Assembly: GCA_015178975.1 (NCBI GenBank)
Contig: WHVD01000184.1
Coordinates: forward strand, 62,001 to 126,000
Direction: 5' to 3'
Length of the DNA: 64,000 nt
DNA from: Hysterangium stoloniferum
Lineage: Eukaryota > Basidiomycota > Agaricomycetes > Hysterangiales > Hysterangiaceae
The notes under the pieces were generated by a model that had not been told where the DNA came from, made no database searches, and saw only the letters and a program-made list of their open reading frames with translations. How positions within the stretch are numbered: the stretch's first letter is position 1; each line of letters begins with the position of its first letter. Positions 33,736 through 44,743 of this stretch are shown here, piece after piece. The translations under genes were made by a program, and so were the position numbers.

Positions 33736-33890
33736 AGTAGGGAAATTTTCGAAAATCCAAAAATTAAGGTTTCTTGCTTATGCAAGCAAAAGTGACAGGC
33801 TCAACCAAACACAAAAGTTGGTTTGTTATGCCTCCAAATTCAAGTACTTATAGTAATGTGTATTATAATTAGAAGCTGGGGCCCATAACC

Positions 33891-34162
33891 TATTAAAAAT
33901 AGTATGAGTTGACTCTATTGCAATACACAATATACAAGGGTTTAATAAGCTTGTAATAAAAGTACTTTGTGTCTCAATATCTTGTGTCAGTTAGGGTAGC
34001 ACCTCCTGACAATATAGGTTGGATGCTCTGGGAGGTGTATAGTGGTTCTGACACACATTAACCTCCAAATGCATGGTCCACAATTAGCATCTTCGTATGA
34101 AAAGTTGCAATAATTGGTGGACTCCCCCTATAAAAAGGTGTGTTTCATCATCAAATTTAACA
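33891..34162 (-). repeat. Copia 5' LTR and adjacent primer binding site
   Basis: 272 bp; followed in coding sense by GGTTATGGGCCCCAGCTTC (33871-33890), the primer binding position. GGTTATGGGCCC recurs at the copia relic near 61819. Confidence 0.85.
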
Positions 34163-34985
34163 TGTTTACAGTCAAACTATTAGTTTTAAATAACCCAGGT
34201 GATTCGCTGGTCCAAATTTTCTCACTTATGCGACCATTTTCGATTTTTTATGCATGGTGAGGGTTCCTAACAATGTTAGGATGAAAACACTGTTCACTGA
34301 AGCGAAGGCACTAAAGAAAGAAAGAATAAATATTTGCACTTGCAGAAGCTGGATATACCTACATCCCTATAATAGGACCTTCAGCAATCTGGGTATAATT
34401 ACCAGCATAGGGTAAGGCCTGACAGAAACAAGTCCTACCTGCGCACTTCAATCGCCCGAAGAGTGGCTAAACAAAGCTGACAGCATTGGAAGCACGACTC
34501 ATTCTTGATGGCAGCATAACTGATGCAGCAGAGGGAGTGCCTGGCGAAATTTGGATCAGTGGTCCACATGTCATGAAGGTACGGCCCTTTCGTCTTGTTC
34601 TATTCATGGTGCTGGTGTTCGGGACCCCTTCATCTATGACTAATTCTCAAATTTGTGTGTAGGGCTATTTGAAGTAATCCATCTGCAACAACAGACGCCA
34701 TCACTCCTGATGGCTGGTTCAAAACGGGAGATATCGCTGTAGTAGACAGGGATGGACATTTCTTTGTCATTGACTGAAAAAAAGAATTAATTAAATACAA
34801 GGTAAATCAGCAATTTCTTATAATACTGTAATGGATTGGAATAAAATGTCTTGTACAGGGATTCCAAGGCAGGCTCATCCGACTGCATAATATCCTGATT
34901 TTACTGATCCTCCATGCACAGTCCCTCCTGTGGATCTAGAAGGTGTCCTCCTTACATACCCAAATGTTATCGATGCTCATTGGCA

Positions 34986-35487
34986 CACCTGTGACTCCCA
35001 CAAATCACCTCCAATTAGAGGTGTATTCACATGCCTAATACACCTCTAAGTTGAAGGGTTTCAGCTAAATCTTCTGTTCTGCCAATAAAAGCTGATTAAT
35101 TCTTGAGGTGACTCCAAATTTTAAAACCATCACCAAACCATTGCTGGATTATAGCACCATGTTCAGCAATGTTGCCACCCAACATCTGGTCGCAACTTCA
35201 GCATCAATCATCTGCCCCCGCATCATTGCCAAATAAGGTTGCCCGTCATCACCATCAACAACAAGCTCGACACACTTTCTTTAACAATTCAATTTTTAAT
35301 ATAAATTTTGAAAAAAAATTATAGACAATTCTTGCAGAATATACCTACATACATAAGCCTTCAATATAAGAATAAAGTAAGCTGTATGAGCTGAGCATGA
35401 CTTTAGTGCCAAATATGGTTGCTCGTCATCGTCATCAATGATGAGCTGGAGACCTTGTTCTCAGCATGTCAATTCTTAGAGTAAATG
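34986..35487 (+). repeat. KDZ left terminal inverted repeat
   Basis: About 500 bp, inverted relative to 44808-46560 once B4 is removed. It contains an internal palindrome AGAGGTGTATT/AATACACCTCT at 35015-35048. Confidence 0.85.
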
Positions 35488-35547
35488 CTTGTAAACAGTG
35501 TATTTCATAGAATAAATGTAAAAGGAACAAAATGTGAGCTACTCCGA

Positions 35548-38500
35548 CTAGTCTTCAGAAACTGTTAATAAAGACATGATATTCTGAATGAGTTCATACT
35601 CTGCCTCCTCCTCTGCCTCCTCCTCCTCTGCTTCTTCCTGCTCTGTCAGAGTATTGTTGAATTGCTCCTCATTACCAGTGGAAGCATCTCCATCACCAGT
35701 GCCATTGCCTTCTCCAGCTGGTTCTGTCAACTTCCACACTCTTGCACTCTCCCCCTCCCCATCCTGGATACTTGTTCCTGGCACAATGCTACCACTAAAC
35801 CCTGCAAGACTGGCAATATCATGCAATCGGCACTTGTGATATGATGTGAAGTGCCCACGAACCATGCTATGCAACCATATTTGATGAGCAATTCGAAGAT
35901 CCGATAATCGAGTATTTTTCTCGGCATTGTAAAGGTAGTGCATTTCATCATAGATGTATGTAGCAACACGTCGGACTTCAATGTTGAGCTGATTGATCTC
36001 TTCATAGGCACATTGGATCTTGAAGTATAGGTCCATGGCGAGCCTTCCAGCTGGTGTTGCCCACAGTTTATGTGAGATATCTTGACGAGCATCACTGTTA
36101 AGAGCAGAAACTGCAGATGGTATGAGTATATTTTGACAGGGGCGTAAATGAGGTTTGATCGCCATGAAGGTATACGTCAATGTCGGGTTCCGAAGGTTGC
36201 CAAAATGATGACTTGATCAATAACTTGGAACATCGATAGACAGTAGTATTCTCGGGGTCCGTCGGTTTGCGACATGGGTTACGACACGGTCATAACAATC
36301 ATGAAGAAGGTCAAAATCAGCAAGAAAGGCATATTCGACAACTTCTTTCCATTCAAGTTGACGCCGAGGGATGGGAAGCCCTTTTGCTGCAGTGTTGTAT
36401 CGGCCTAGTGCAGTTTGAATGGCCTGTGAGTGGCTCTGAAGTGCCTTTGCTATGTGCTTTCGTAGCTTATACCCTGTAATATCTCCTTGTCAATACTATT
36501 TGAGATGTTTTACATTATAGTATTTACCTGTCTGCAACATATTCAGTTTTGTGAGTTCAAACATCTGTGCCACAATTAATCCCTCAAGCTGATCGAGAGC
36601 TTGTTGGTACATGCGCATGGCTACCAGTTTACTGGTATTTACCCACTCTGCACTCCCAGGTTCCCAGCATTTAGCAACTACAAGCTTCTTCTCAAGGTCT
36701 TGCACAATTTTCAAATCTTTCTCGTACCCTTCTAAGAGATGTCGCCAGGTGGTCTCAAGAGATATTGTATTATCCCTCATGCTTGTAGAGATAGTTATAG
36801 GTGTTGCCTGTATCCAAGCAGCTCGGACATTATCAAGATTCTTTCTAATTAATTGTTGGTTAAAACAATAAATAAAGTTACAGAGAACTTGGAACTTACT
36901 CGCTCACTCGAAGATTGATTAACTTCTGGTAGTACTCCATCTCCAGTGTTTCCATAATTGGCTCCTTTGATAACCCTTCGAGATAAATCTTTTCCTCCTC
37001 ACGCCATTCCTCAAAAACATTAAAATTGGAAATCTGGAGATCCTGCATTGCTTGGGATAGGGCAGTGGGGCCACTATTAATGATATCAAGTGCTTGCTTA
37101 TAGTTATTATATAAAAATGTTGCTACACAAATTTGAATGACTTAGTTTTGGTGTCGAAAAATTATAATTGTCACTCACTGAGATTCTGGTAAACCTCCAT
37201 GTCATCATTATATTTGAAATATGTTGTGATGGCTTGCATGCGATGAAATGCACTTGCATAATGGACAGCTCAAGCGACATCATTTGATTTGAAAATGCTT
37301 GTTCACAGCCTTCCAGATCTTCAAGCCCAAGACCCTTTGTATATGTGGCAAGATGGACAAATTGACAAAGCCGTCGATGTACATGACCATGAAACCCACC
37401 AATAAGAGATGTATAGTTGAGTTCTTTTGCTTGAGGTCCAAGGGGACTCTGGGCAAGTGTAGTTTTGAATTGGCAACCAATATCAAACCTGCCACCCAAA
37501 TCCTTGCCAAAAACCTGAAGTAGTTTTGCAACCACAGCTGATGGGTATTTCACCCTGAAATATATGGGTAACATCGTGAATCACAATTAAAAGGAACTTA
37601 CAATTCTCCACTCTGAACCATGTCCGCTATTACCAAGGAGAAACCATGTCAACACAGTGCAAGAAATACCCCTGTCTCATCAAAGATAGCCCACATACGC
37701 TTTGTAATATCATCCTTCATGTTTTTCCATCTGTCTGCACATGGGTTGTAGTCCACATCATGCTGTAAAATTTCAATAAGTGATTTTTGTATAGCTTATC
37801 AATGTCTTAGAATTCTCACCCTATCTGCATTAAATGCCATGAGATTCTGTAGTGGTTTATGAGCCCACTTATCGACTTCTTCTCTAGTTAGGTAAAAGTC
37901 ATCATGGACTTTTCTGGAGTCAGTGTGTTCAGAGCTACTACCAGGCATACCATCTTCATCCATTACCCGTCGTCGTATTCGCTTGAGAGAATCATTTCCA
38001 TCCATTGTGAATAGAAGTGAAAATAATAATGGTTTTTCATCCTTGAGTTTGTAGGTGCAAGCAGGGGAAGCATGACGAAGTCGCCAGTCTGGTAAATCAC
38101 GATTGAGTGAAGTTTGTACAATCTTGTCAGTTGCATGACATATGCTGAGGTATAAATCAAATGTAATTGAGAATTGACGAGATAAGTAGCAGTGAAATTG
38201 GACCTACAATAAATGATTCAGAATTATATGTATAATATATGAATGAAGACTAACACCATGCATGTCACAGAGAGTTTTTACCCATGCTTGGATGGAGAGA
38301 CGTGGTGACCGTAGATGAGTGACTCGATAAAGCTCCAGAGCTTTTATTGTGATACAGACTGATGGGGATAGAGGTGCTGATGGCATAAGACCTTGTCGAA
38401 CAAGAGCAGATATAATAAAAGAATCTGTCAGTAGAATAGTGGGTTTCGCATCATAAGCAGCTGGTGAATCTCATCAGCAATGCCAAAATCAGGTATGAGA

Positions 38501-39190
38501 TACATATAGACTCACTGAATAAATCAACAACATGAATCAAGTAAACACTGGAATCAGCTGTCAGAGGCAGATCTGGTACTGGGTCATCCTGATCCACATA
38601 TTTCAAGCACCAGTCCATGTATGCATCAGTAAGTGCCTCCATCCATCCCTCAAATGCTGCTGTACATCGTTCAGTTCGATCCTGACGTGTTCTGTAATCA
38701 ACTCGGCACACATGACTGGATATGGTTAGCCTATGGCAGTTTTTAGATAAGGGATTACATACAATTTTCTTCACTTATCCTTAAGATCAGTGAGAGCAGA
38801 TAGCTCTCCACCTGCATGGCTGACCTCCAAGCAATGCGAGCCATATAATACCTCATCCAACATGATCCAATCATCAGAATCTTGTCCCATCTCATCAGGG
38901 AGTTCCCGAAGTGCTTGGAAAGACCGATGTTCATCCGGAGTCATTTCTACAAATAGGGGTAAGCTAACAATATATGTGGCAATTCTTAAAAGATACATCG
39001 CACCAGCTATTCTTTCATTCTGCTTTTGAATAGTGTCTAATTGGTGTGCCCAGACACCCTGAGACCCAAGAAGTTCCCTGACTGGATGAGGTAGACGTCA
39101 ACCAGATTCATCCCAGGTAGTCCTGGTGTGTCGTATGCGCCTCAAAGTAGTTCTACTTGTATTTTGTGATCTGTTAGAGAGTGCACACAT
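35548..39190 (-). pseudogene. KDZ transposase, multi-exon, decayed
   Basis: Read from 39190 leftward. The N-terminal region (RIRHTRTTWDESG, then a TGA) is followed by RTRQDRTERCTAAFEGWMEA (38451-38774), then ALELYRVTHLRSPRLSIQAW and KTLCDMHGVSLHSY (38204-38386). Next come MDGNDSLKRIRRRVMDEDG (37799-38005), CADRWKNMKDDITKRMWAIF (about 37640-37740) and KLLQVFGKDLGGRFDIGCQF with ELNYTSLIGGFHGHVHRRLC (37107-37574), the most characteristic KDZ block. The C-terminal helical region is LAMDLYFKIQCAYEEINQLN, with an acidic tail ending at 35548. Short introns separate the exons. A deleted LTR B (36096-36297) and stops inactivate it. The protein would catalyse cut-and-paste transposition. Confidence 0.85.
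36096..36297 (-). mobile_element. Internally deleted solo LTR B3 in KDZ transposase
   Basis: Its first 20 bp (TGTTAAGAGCAGAAACTG) and last 180 bp match B4, the middle is missing, and it ends GGTCATAACA. The flanks are ATCAC and ATCAT, a 5 bp duplication with one C-to-T change. Confidence 0.8.
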
Positions 39191-39429
39191 GCAAGCTTAA
39201 GCACGAGTTGTGCTGTCACATGTGACATGTCCACTTTGTCATGCACCATACTACCACCACTACAACAACAATAACTGTGAGTCCTTCTGTAGCTCATGTC
39301 CCACAGCCCTCTTCCTAAGGCCCAGATCCAAATACTAATGTTCTACGGTTGAAGGTCAGTCATTCTTATATATATATATCATTCTGGACCTATCCCCTAT
39401 TTCATTTTATCAGGCATCTTCCCTTGATG
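39191..39429. other. No recognisable gene
   Basis: Spacer upstream of the KDZ transposase; contains a short (TA)n run near 39369. Confidence 0.5.
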
Positions 39430-39648
39430 AGGCAACACAATCTGGCGTGACTGGTGGATGCATGACATGGTCAAAGCATACTCTGGAATGAATGCCACTT
39501 TAGCAGCACCCCTGGGTCATATCAATGTACATATTCGAGGCGGTTCAGCATTGCTCCTACACAATAAGCCAGGATATACAATTGAGGAAACACGGAGTGG
39601 CCCATACACACTCCTTGTATCATTGTCGAGCAGTGGATCAGCCATGTG
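39430..39648 (+). pseudogene. Captured C-terminal fragment of a GH31 alpha-glucosidase
   Basis: The reading RDWWMHDMVKAYSGMNATLA continues APLGHINVHIRGGSALLLHN and KPGYTIEETRSGPYTLLVSL. The pattern APLxxINVHxRGGS is the C-terminal beta-domain signature of glycoside hydrolase family 31. Only about 70 residues are present. A shorter repeat of the end of this fragment lies at 40288-40381. It lies inside the KDZ element and has no link to transposition. Confidence 0.6.
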
Positions 39649-39765
39649 ATATTTACAATATGTATGGGGAGTATCTTCAACTGCAGTAACAACCACTAAG
39701 GCTGACTCTTCGTTTTCCATCTTCACCGAAGGACAGTTCTATTTATGATGACCTTTTACTAACAA

Positions 39766-40070
39766 TGTGCTTTCAATAGGCACGACGATGACGGTGCGTA
39801 CCTTTGATAGGCGTGACTTTCAATTTCGATTTGTGTGCTCTCGTTAGGCACTGCAACGGTACGAGCAATGGTGCACGTTTTTGATAGGCGTGACTTTTGA
39901 TGTCGAACTCGGTGTGCTTTCAATAGGTGGGAAGGCGACAATGCACACTTTCAACAGGCGCGACTTTTGATGTCAAATTTGGTGTGCTTTCAATAGGCAC
40001 GGCGGCGGTGTGAGCGACAGTGTGCATTTTCGATAGGCACGGCTTTTGATGTCGAATTCAGCCTCGATGG
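39766..40070 (+). repeat. Tandem repeat, unit about 80 bp, about four copies
   Basis: Diverged copies share GTGTGCTTTCAATAGGCACG, a variable middle and GACTTTTGATGTCGAA. This block separates the GH31 fragment from its partial second copy. Confidence 0.7.
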
Positions 40071-40287
40071 GGCAGAAGAAGTGTTTTATGCGCTTGTGTT
40101 GGGATTTCACAAGCGAGGACCCAAGACCGTACAGAGCCAACTTGGAACTGTATCTAGTTACAAGCGCATGACATGTAATTTACATGTAGATACGTATAAA
40201 CTAATGTCTCACCATTGCCTCACCATGACACGAGTGCAACGTCGATTCGATGACACTCCCACATAACAATCCATAATATCCAATAAT

Positions 40288-40381
40288 TGCTCCTACACGA
40301 TAAGCCAGGATATGCAATTGAGGAAACACGGAGTGGCCCATACACACTCCTTGTACCATTGTCGAGCAATGGATCAGCCAT
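40288..40381 (+). pseudogene. Second partial copy of the GH31 fragment
   Basis: GYAIEETRSGPYTLLVPLSS repeats the end of 39430-39648 with a few changes, followed by the same ATGTGATATTTACAATATGT. It arose by local duplication. Confidence 0.6.
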
Positions 40382-40397
40382 GTGATATTTACAATAT

Positions 40398-40770
40398 GTA
40401 GATAGATATGCAATGTTCAGCTTCGCCACCTAACCTTTGTATGATTGAAATATGTTAGCATGGAAGATTGACTGAAATATTCTTAAAGGTTTATCAGTAA
40501 GAATAGCCCCATTTCATATGTGCAGTGCCAACCTAGTTTTCTAGTCTACATTTTCCTAAATTACGGACTGTATGTGATATTTACAATATGTATGAGGAGT
40601 ATCTTAGATAGATATGCAATGTTCAGCTTTGCCACCCAACCTTTGTATGATTGAAATATATAGCATGAAGATTGACTGAAATATTCTCAAAGGTTTATCA
40701 GTAAGAATAGCCTGTTTCATGTGTGCAGTGCAAACCTAGTTTTCTGGTCTACATTTTCATAGATACCAGC
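40398..40770 (+). repeat. Direct duplication of about 170 bp
   Basis: 40398-40560 and 40608-40770 are close copies (ATAGATATGCAATGTTCAGC to CTAGTTTTCTxGTCTACATT). Function unknown; together with the GH31 repeats it shows local duplication within the KDZ interior. Confidence 0.75.
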
Positions 40771-40797
40771 AATATACTAACCAATGTCAATTATATT

Positions 40798-41040
40798 TTA
40801 ATTGAATATGTACTGTATATATAAGTGTTTACTAGGCCTTGCATGTAACTGAGACACTTGCCGGCACTCTGAGCATTGCACACGGTGTGATTCCTCTGAG
40901 TGGGGCCCTCTGCACTTTCTGCACCGAGCATCCTTCACCTTCGACCGTCTAGACATTTGAACATTTTTCGAAAGTGTCTTGCAATAATATATAACCATGT
41001 ATAGTCTTAGCATTTTGAATGTGCGATAAAAGTGTAACAT
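40798..41040 (-). other. Small Cys-rich open frame in KDZ, uncertain
   Basis: An 80-residue frame with the pattern CRKCRGPHSEESHRVQCSEC, two CXXC pairs and two histidines, like a zinc ribbon. Near the transposase 5' side, it could be a remnant of a Cys-rich KDZ N-terminal module. No wider support. Confidence 0.25.
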
Positions 41041-41259
41041 AACACAGACTCGAGCTATTACTTTAACAACAATTGGTTATTATTCCTATCTACTATTTTT
41101 GGGAACATAATGGAATAGTTGGAGTGGTGAAATAGGAAGGTCAGTCGACCGACTTGTGCTGAAGGTGTTACGAAAGTGAATGGTAAACCACATTGTTCGA
41201 AGAAAACTCTCAAGTTGAATCATCAGTGGAGCAGTGTTGTTACAGTCCATAAAATCATG

Positions 41260-41735
41260 TCAGCCTCGCATCTGTCCAAAATCCTGATTCTGCGGCCTCA
41301 TAATACTGCCCCTTGTTTCTCTGAGATCTCAATAACGGGCTTACAATGTCTTCACAGTGGACACAGAGAATAACACATTCGTCAGAAACCACCTGGTGTC
41401 CACTCTCCATGCTTTGAAGTGGCATGTCGAGAAGGATTTATTTACCGACATGACGCCCTATGGCGAAAAGAGGTTCATGAACGTCATAGCAACTAAGGAT
41501 CCTGATGCTCCAAGACGACTGGTGTTGGCCGCTCATTTTGACAGTAAATATTTTCCTAGCGTGCCACAGAACCAGGTACACCATTTTACTCCGGACTAGG
41601 GGAAACTCACTTGGGATGTCAGTTTGTAGGTGCTACCGATTCGGCCGCACCTTGTGTTATCCTTCTCGACGTGGCCGAGACGTTGAATCAATTATTAGAC
41701 CAGTGACAAGAAAGGCTAGAGCAGGCCTCTGAGTC
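41260..41735 (+). pseudogene. Captured fragment of a glutaminyl-peptide cyclotransferase-like (M28) gene
   Basis: After an acceptor at 41357 the frame reads NNTFVRNHLVSTLHALKWHV, EKDLFTDMTPYGEKRFMNVI and ATKDPDAPRRLVLAAHFDSK, then an intron (GTACAC to GTCAG, about 41576-41622) and FVGATDSAAPCVILLDVAET. HFDSKYF and GATDSAAPC are the conserved zinc-site region of the M28/glutaminyl cyclase family (H and D metal ligands). The first exon and the downstream catalytic half are absent, and a TGA follows. Presence of a normal intron points to capture of genomic DNA rather than of an mRNA. Confidence 0.7.
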
Positions 41736-42179
41736 AACTCACAGCTTATTCAGGAGAGCAGTAGTAGCATGTTGAATTCTCAAAACTTGGGCTCAGTCAT
41801 GGATTTTTCCAGTGCAGTTTTATTTTTGGGAGGATGCCTAGCGTCGGAGCTTCCATGGCATCACTTTGAAAATGTTCTAGTACGGTTTGTGTATATTTAT
41901 CAAATCCCATTGGAATAAGCCATAATTATAAGCCATACTCAACTCTAACTTTCTATGTACCTCTAAATTCTGTTCGGCATGGTGGGGTTCTTTGTAAGGC
42001 TGTGCTGAGTCCTGTGAATCAAGACCCTGGACTCTTTAGTAAATGTAAGCATCAGCACATCGCTGCTTGGGTGTACTGTATAGTTCAGGGTCGCAAAGTG
42101 ACCCTAGATAGTGGTGCGATTGAGAGTGTGACCTCTTAGTGAAGTTGTCACTCACTAAGAGGTACACAAAGGGGGATTT
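41736..42179. other. No recognisable gene
   Basis: Spacer between the captured M28 fragment and the Gag-like frame. It contains an inverted repeat of about 15 bp around 42130-42163 (CACTCTCAATCG side: GTGACCTCTTAGTGAAG/CTCACTAAGAGGTACAC). Confidence 0.4.
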
Positions 42180-43009
42180 GCAGGTGATGAGTGAGTGTCC
42201 AAGGGCCCAGCATTTGGAGCACTGTCAGAGTTTGGGTTTGTCAACCCATTTCTGTGTCCTCACTGGGCTAGGGGCCCGTGATTGAGGGCTGGGTGGTGGG
42301 GTGGCAGCAGCAACAGTGGTGTATGATGTCACAGTGTTCCCAGCTGCCTCAGGTGCCAGCCAATTTGCAGGAGATTGGTGCTTGAGCCTGCGTGGACTTT
42401 GGGCATGCTGGGTGTCAAAGTGTTGTTCAAGGCGTGTGAGTTGCGTGTGATGGAGTTCCTGATGTCCACCATGGACTTGGACAGAAAATCCATGATAGGG
42501 CATGGTATTTGGTCAGGGTTGTATGACTGGGATGGGGTAGGCTGTGGGGTCTGGGTGACAGGGTAGCTCTCACCCAGAGATCCCAGTGTATCATCAGGGC
42601 TTTGGATGTGGTAGGTAAGGTCATGGAATTTGGTGATACAGGTGAGGGCATCACTTGTAATCTCATGAGAGCTGTGGAGAGCGCTGTTAAGTGTTTCCAC
42701 AAACACCTTGATGAGGTTAGAGGCAATCTGCTCTAGGGATAGCGGTTGGTAGAGGGATTCATCATCCCAATGGGACGCCAGTACCTGAACCTTGGAAATG
42801 AGGCTAGGAACAGGGTCAACTGGGGGGCAGAGGGGGTCAGGGAGAATTTCTGAGCTATCAGGAGACAGGGAGGGGGCCATGCAGGTATGGGGCCATGGTT
42901 CGAAGCAGCCTTCAGTCACTGGGGTGGTAGCAGCCTGTTTTCTGTTGTTAGAGGGATCAAGGGGGTCCTGAGGGGCCTTAGGTCCAGGGTCTTCGAGTGA
43001 AGGATCCAT
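42180..43009 (-). pseudogene. Gag-like open frame with zinc knuckle (retroelement relic)
   Basis: A 226-residue frame starts MDPSLEDPGPKAPQDPLDPS and is rich in Pro/Ser. It passes by frameshift into 42225-42503 and reaches CSKCWALGHSLITC, a CX2CX4HX4C knuckle, just after a stop. This layout resembles ORF1 of fungal LINEs or a divergent Gag. No polymerase was found nearby. It may be a nested insertion or another captured piece. Confidence 0.4.
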
Positions 43010-43223
43010 TGGGGAGGTGATGGAGCCAGAGTCAGGGTTGAGAGAGAGGCAGCCACAGGAGCAGGTGGTGGGAGCAAGAATAACCCAGCCATGCCACGTG
43101 ACTACATATAGTTTTTTTCAACAGCTAACTCCTCCAGTTGCTACCAGTGCAAGGTCTCCACATTCCTACCTACCTCTTCTGCAGCTTTTAATTCCACTGG
43201 CTCCAAATCCCAACAACTTAATA

Positions 43224-44743
43224 ATGTCATTGGAAACACCTGTGGTACCCCATGCTGATAGAACTACGTGGGCCAAACGAAACCCAGCTGCTAATGTTCA
43301 GGCTTCTCGTGAACCTACACACAAGCTTACTGATGCAAAGAAGGCAATGTGCAAGTTGGCAGCTGAGCTGAAAAAAACAGGTCAAGTGGCCCTAAATGCT
43401 GCTGTCAGCACCTACTTGCTTGAGCAGACAGAAAAGCTCAATGCATTAGCTGCAGTGTACAATGTTAAAGTCAAAAGGATTGAGGATATGGTGAACTCAC
43501 AGACTCACTACAAAAAATCTCAAGCCCCTACACTTCAGAATGCCATTGTGCATTTCCTTGCCAAAAAGGTCAACAGTTGTGAGTTCTTATACAGTATTCA
43601 TTATTCCATATGTCCTAAATGTCAATGGAATACAGACCTACCAGTTGGATATCGAAAGACCCTTGCAGAGCTGAAGGTGATGGCCCAGGATGATCTGGAT
43701 GTTCAAAGTTTTACGAAGGATGATGAGGAGAACCTTATCATTGAACTCATTGAATACCGAGCTTTCAAGAAAACTGGTGTTCGTGCGACCAACAAGGTAG
43801 CATCACAAGATATTCTTCTTACCTTGGACCGGGTTATTAATGAGGTGAGCTATAATAAATGACTACAAGTATTATTGCATACTGATATGAACCTTTTTTT
43901 TAGCTTGACTGTTTGGCAGATCGGACTGGATTCAGTACATTTATACTTGGTGCTCGCAACAGTGTAAATGATGAGGCCCTGCCCACATTCCATGGATCTG
44001 GTGACTCTATGGAATTCTTTTCTGAGGTGCTAGAGAGAGACCCTTGGGAACTCGCACGGTTATTTGAGCAGTGGCTTTGCAAGAGAGAGAAAAGTATGTA
44101 CCTGTGATACAATCCAAATCAAATATTAACATACAGTACATACTATTGTCAGACATATGTAGTTGAATGTGATACAATTGGGAAGCTTCGTATACAGTCA
44201 ACTGGAATGATTAGAGCTGGCTTGCGTATGGCTTTACATGTTTCTGATACGGCGTATACTCACTTCTGTTCTACTTCAGGCAACATCACAAACATCAAAA
44301 GAATTGAAATGAACTATACCAACTACGAAACTACAATTGTTCAAGCTCACGGTGTCAAATTGATTGGCTTTTCACTCAACCAGTTTGTGAATCCATCAGA
44401 AGTTACCAACATCACAGATATGCAACAGCTACACAATGCTTTAAGGTCAGGCGAGTGCAAATGGATTCGGCTGTTACAACCAGAGCTTGACATTCATGCC
44501 GAGGGCTGCAAAGCATGTCACAAGGATGGTGAGGTTGTTGGGAAACCTAGGAAGAAAAGATGTGATGCTGGGGTTCTGAGGGGAAAACAAAAACGAGCTG
44601 GCATGGATTCAGACAAGGAAAAGCAGGACACACTATCAAAGAAGCAGAGAACAAGTCATTTATTGACTCAGAGCAAGTTGAACACAGGCCTGCAGAGGCA
44701 GAAGAAGAGGCCAAAGAGCTGCGAGTTCATCAATTTAGATTAA
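43224..44743 (+). CDS. Second gene of the KDZ element, unknown function (apparently intact)
   Basis: The start ATG at 43224 (MSLETPVVPHADRTTWAKRN) is 110 bp downstream of a TATA-like CATATAG. Exons: helical LTDAKKAMCKLAAELKKTGQ and KVKRIEDMVNSQTHYKKSQA; an intron (GTGAGT to TACAG, ending 43639) leading to LPVGYRKTLAELKVMAQDDL; an intron (GTGAGC to TTTTAG) leading to LDCLADRTGFSTFILGARNS and LFEQWLCKREK; a short exon with STGMIRAGLR; then KRIEMNYTNYETTIVQAHGV and LRSGECKWIRL. The tail is Lys/Arg-rich with likely nuclear localisation sequences (GKPRKKRCD, RQKKRPKSC). The pattern matches a large family of mushroom hypothetical proteins I associate with KDZ-rich genomes. A role in transposition or target choice is inference. 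Confidence 0.6.

Larger units (their letters stand above)
29354..34162 (-). mobile_element. Ty1/copia retrotransposon, nearly complete
   Basis: 4809 bp with two 272 bp LTRs (29354-29625, 33891-34162) that differ at only a few positions. In coding sense the LTR starts TGTTAAATTTGATG and ends TTTTTAATA. The target in unit copy 1 reads CGTTT once (near 1592-1596). Here the flanks read CATTT (29349-29353) and TGTTT (34163-34167), each explained by one CpG transition. Gene order on the minus strand is gag, protease, integrase, RT, RNase H. Few breaks are present, mostly CGA-to-TGA. Confidence 0.92.
29240..34405 (-). pseudogene. WDR53-like C-terminal fragment, copy 2, split by copia
   Basis: Homologous to 49271-49627. 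The sequence runs to 29353, is interrupted by the copia element (29354-34162), and continues to about 34405, where the AMP-binding fragment begins at the same breakpoint as in copy 1. It encodes only the last part of the WD40 domain and is not functional. Confidence 0.72.

Noticed and set aside
43017-43223. Upstream ATG at 43017 as the start of the second KDZ gene
   Set aside because: The added 69 residues are low-complexity and overlap the opposite Gag-like frame. The ATG at 43224 follows a TATA-like motif and fits the family start better.
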